Assembly (NCBI GenBank): GCA_964030475.1
Contig: CAXIPT010000001.1
Location: 6,520,166-6,584,165, forward strand
DNA: 64,000 nucleotides
Reading direction: 5' to 3'
From: Tethya wilhelma
Taxonomy: Eukaryota > Porifera > Demospongiae > Tethyida > Tethyidae
The position numbers and the translations under genes were made by a program. Shown here piece after piece: positions 61,801 through 64,000 of the stretch (its first letter is position 1; each line of letters opens with the position of its first letter). Below the pieces are notes generated by a model. The model was not told the origin of the DNA. It saw only the letters and a program-made list of their open reading frames with translations, and did not search any database.

Positions 61801-63602
61801 TATTGTCGATCGACTGAATAATAGGTTTTGGTTCATGGTACTACAGTAAGTATCTAAGCTTGTGGTTAAAGATTTAAGTATCTATGACTGTTATGTACGC
61901 CTTTTTCACAATACCTTGTTGGATGTGACTTTTTGTATAGCTGTATGCACTCACTGTAATTCAATTGTGAACTTCAACATGTCACAGTAGTACATCAAGT
62001 GTTAGAAGTGACTCAATACCCTAGCATGTAATACTTGATATTAAATTTTTGTGTCTTCTTTCTTCCATTTAGGTGTAAATCTTCCTCACCGATACATCTC
62101 AAGCGATCCCTACAGTCTCTACAAGTGCAAGTCTCAGCTATAGGCTTCATTCTGCTATAAGTATAAAGTGACTTTGATGTACCCTTCGTGTCCTGAGTTT
62201 ATTGGTGTGACAATACAGGTTTTCTGGATTGTATCTAGCCCGACGTTGCAACATGGCTGACCAGGCTTGCCCATTCTGCCACTTGAGGCAGCAGCGGCCT
62301 GGTGTTGTGTATTCTATTATGCTATTGTGTACTTACATTGTCATTATCATGATAATAAACTTTTTGCATGGGCAATTTAGCTGTGCTTTGGCGTTAATAA
62401 CTTGTTTTCTAGCTCTAGCACCCTGCAGCTGTATGCTAGCTGCTTGAATATATGTAAATCACGCATGTTAGCATGCAATTCACGTGTATGATGTAAGATT
62501 AAATTAGTGAGGTTCAGCAAGCTGTGTTTGCCAGAGATTACAATGAACCATTTTTATTCTCGAGTTATGAGTTGAGTAGACCTTGATCTGTCCACAACTG
62601 GAGTCTGGATTAAATCTGAGGATGTGAAAAAATTTCTGCACGGGAAGTATGAGGGACCTATTTCACATAGAGACTGGAGTTACTTGCTTTGCTGCACAGT
62701 GATTGCTGCAGCTAAGTAGATTGTGCTTTATTTTTGGTATTATTGTAATCTGTAAAGAAAATACTAGCTACTTGTATGGTTAATATTTTAGTAGCATACG
62801 GTGAACGAAAGATACAATTGTTCAAACATTATGCAAAAAATCCCACAAATCCGGAAGCTCTCAAATAGCTCACTAAACTACTTCCGGTTTTTAATTAAAA
62901 TCTTTATGCGGCGATTCGACTGTATGTCATAGAGAATTCAAGATTATTTTTAGATCTAATAATTATATTCATGGTCTGCATTCTCAGTAATATAAAACAG
63001 AATGTCTTCAATTTTAGTCAATGCCATATTTTATCAGGGTCGATGCCTGCATTGCATGCTTCTTGATTGACCCTAATTGCCTAATTGGTACATAATAATT
63101 ATACCCATTGACCACATGGAAAATCCTCTGTGACCCACTGAAAAAACCTCGGTGACCTTGTGACTTTGCGGTGACCCCGGTCACGGATCTGGGAGTGACT
63201 ACCCCTTGTATATGATGCCTCCTCCATTTCATGCTCTACCACTCACCCTAATTGGGTACATGTACTGTACAACAAAAGATTACTGAAATGTATAGTCCAG
63301 TCCTAGAATAGTCCTGCTAAGATCATCAAATTCTTCCTCAAGTCAAACCCTCTCCTAGCTCTTCTCCTTGTCTTTGTCCAGTTGGTACTGATAATGTGTG
63401 CTCTAGCAGTTATTGTTTGGCAGTTGTAGCATAATAATTCATTATTTTACTCTGTTGAGTAGCAACTATACGTAAGCAACTAATCAATGTAAATTCTTAT
63501 AAAATACAAGCATAATGAAAATTCTAATGGTCTATATAGTCTTTACAGACTATCCCAAATCTATAAAAGAACAATAACCTCCCTGTGTCTGTTTTTTAGC
63601 AA

Positions 63603-63643
<41 letters not shown>

Positions 63644-63760
63644 TCATGAATGAAAATGCACAAATTTGTCTAAAAGGATGAATGATAAAAAGCATAGTCA
63701 AATATAACACAAAATTTACATAACCATTGTATACAATAATATTATTATTATTACTTCCAA
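61801..63760. other. Intergenic stretch with one exon-like block
   Basis: A block at about 62073-62141, after TTCCATTTAG, reads VNLPHRYISSDPYSLYKCKS and ends at a stop; it may be a terminal exon of an unknown gene but has no partner exons. CCGGAAG near 62850 and CTTCCGG near 62880 form a short inverted pair. (CA)n lies at 63606-63641. Nothing else is recognised. Confidence 0.3.
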
Positions 63761-64000
63761 TTACAAAACTTTGATTCTTCCATTTCCTGTGTCACTAACA
63801 TAAACCATTAGTGTCTTCCTATCCACTGTTATTCCATGTGGCCCATCGGTGCCAAATGATGTCAGAAATTCACCTTCAGATGAGAACACTGAAACACGAT
63901 GGTTGTCCCTCTCAGTGACATACACAGTATTGTCAGAGTCAATGGTAACACTGGAGGGGACACTCAGTTCACCATAACCACCACCATACCGTCCAAACTT
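63761..64000 (-). CDS. TRIM-NHL-type protein, C-terminal part (runs off window)
   Basis: From the right edge the minus strand reads 79 residues in frame to a TAA at 63761-63763: KFGRYGGGYGELSVPSSVTI, then TERDNHRVSVFSSEGEFLTS and a short last blade ending NGRIKVL. It aligns with blades 5 and 6 of the other genes, but the KGTQPGQ linker is replaced by a shorter DGPHGITVD and the C-terminus differs. It is therefore a more distant relative, still intact as far as seen. Opposite orientation to the ERCC6 array shows the family extends beyond the duplicated block. Confidence 0.8.
   Translation of the reverse strand, partial: KFGRYGGGYGELSVPSSVTIDSDNTVYVTERDNHRVSVFSSEGEFLTSFGTDGPHGITVDRKTLMVYVSDTGNGRIKVL

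Noticed and set aside
62229..62447. 72-codon frame with a hydrophobic segment and Cys-rich start
   Set aside because: There is no splice partner, no family, and it sits in AT-rich intergenic DNA; chance is the better explanation.

Overview
The window looks like gene-dense nuclear DNA of an early-branching animal. Introns are short (about 50-500 bp) with GT/AG borders, microsatellites are abundant, many small DNA transposons are present, and TRIM-NHL genes are locally expanded. My best guess is a demosponge of the Amphimedon type; this is inference, not proof. The sequence is a scaffold: single N positions at 3210, 4949, 7709, 10159, 12461, 14810, 17303, 36172 and 39351 and a 91-bp N run (22887-22977) look like contig joins, and several oddities fall exactly on them.

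Layout. (1) 1-3000: two minus-strand genes, an RG-rich protein that runs off the left edge and a four-exon CD225/dispanin (IFITM-like) membrane protein, plus one orphan CD225 exon. (2) 3368-10133: a USP36/USP42-type deubiquitinase. Exons 1-8 are on the plus strand, and the last four exons lie on the minus strand inside the piece bounded by the Ns at 7709 and 10159. (3) 10745-47407: a tandem segmental duplication. Its unit runs from the USP36 3' end through an NHL scrap to ERCC6 (CSB) exons 1-10, with an intronless TRIM-NHL gene inside ERCC6 intron 8. Copy A (10745-22300) is badly broken, copy B (22493-31365) is a truncated pseudogene, and copy C (32273-47407) is an intact 15-exon ERCC6 of about 1411 codons. 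(4) 47840-60831: a gene of about 19 exons for a PI3K-gamma regulatory subunit of the p101/p84 (PIK3R5/6) family. (5) 60832-64000: mostly non-coding, with a TRIM-NHL scrap and the 3' end of another minus-strand TRIM-NHL gene.

The most interesting signal is in the TRIM-NHL genes. RING, B-box, coiled coil and filamin parts are nearly identical between copies. In each of the six NHL blades, changes cluster at the same few positions: two residues before the blade Pro, one after it, and the residues after the Val-Ala-Asp strand. This resembles a conserved signalling body carrying a diversified recognition face.

USP36, ERCC6 and PIK3R5 are housekeeping or signalling genes with no evident common pathway. 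Their arrangement is best explained by local tandem duplication, with the nested TRIM-NHL genes copied along.
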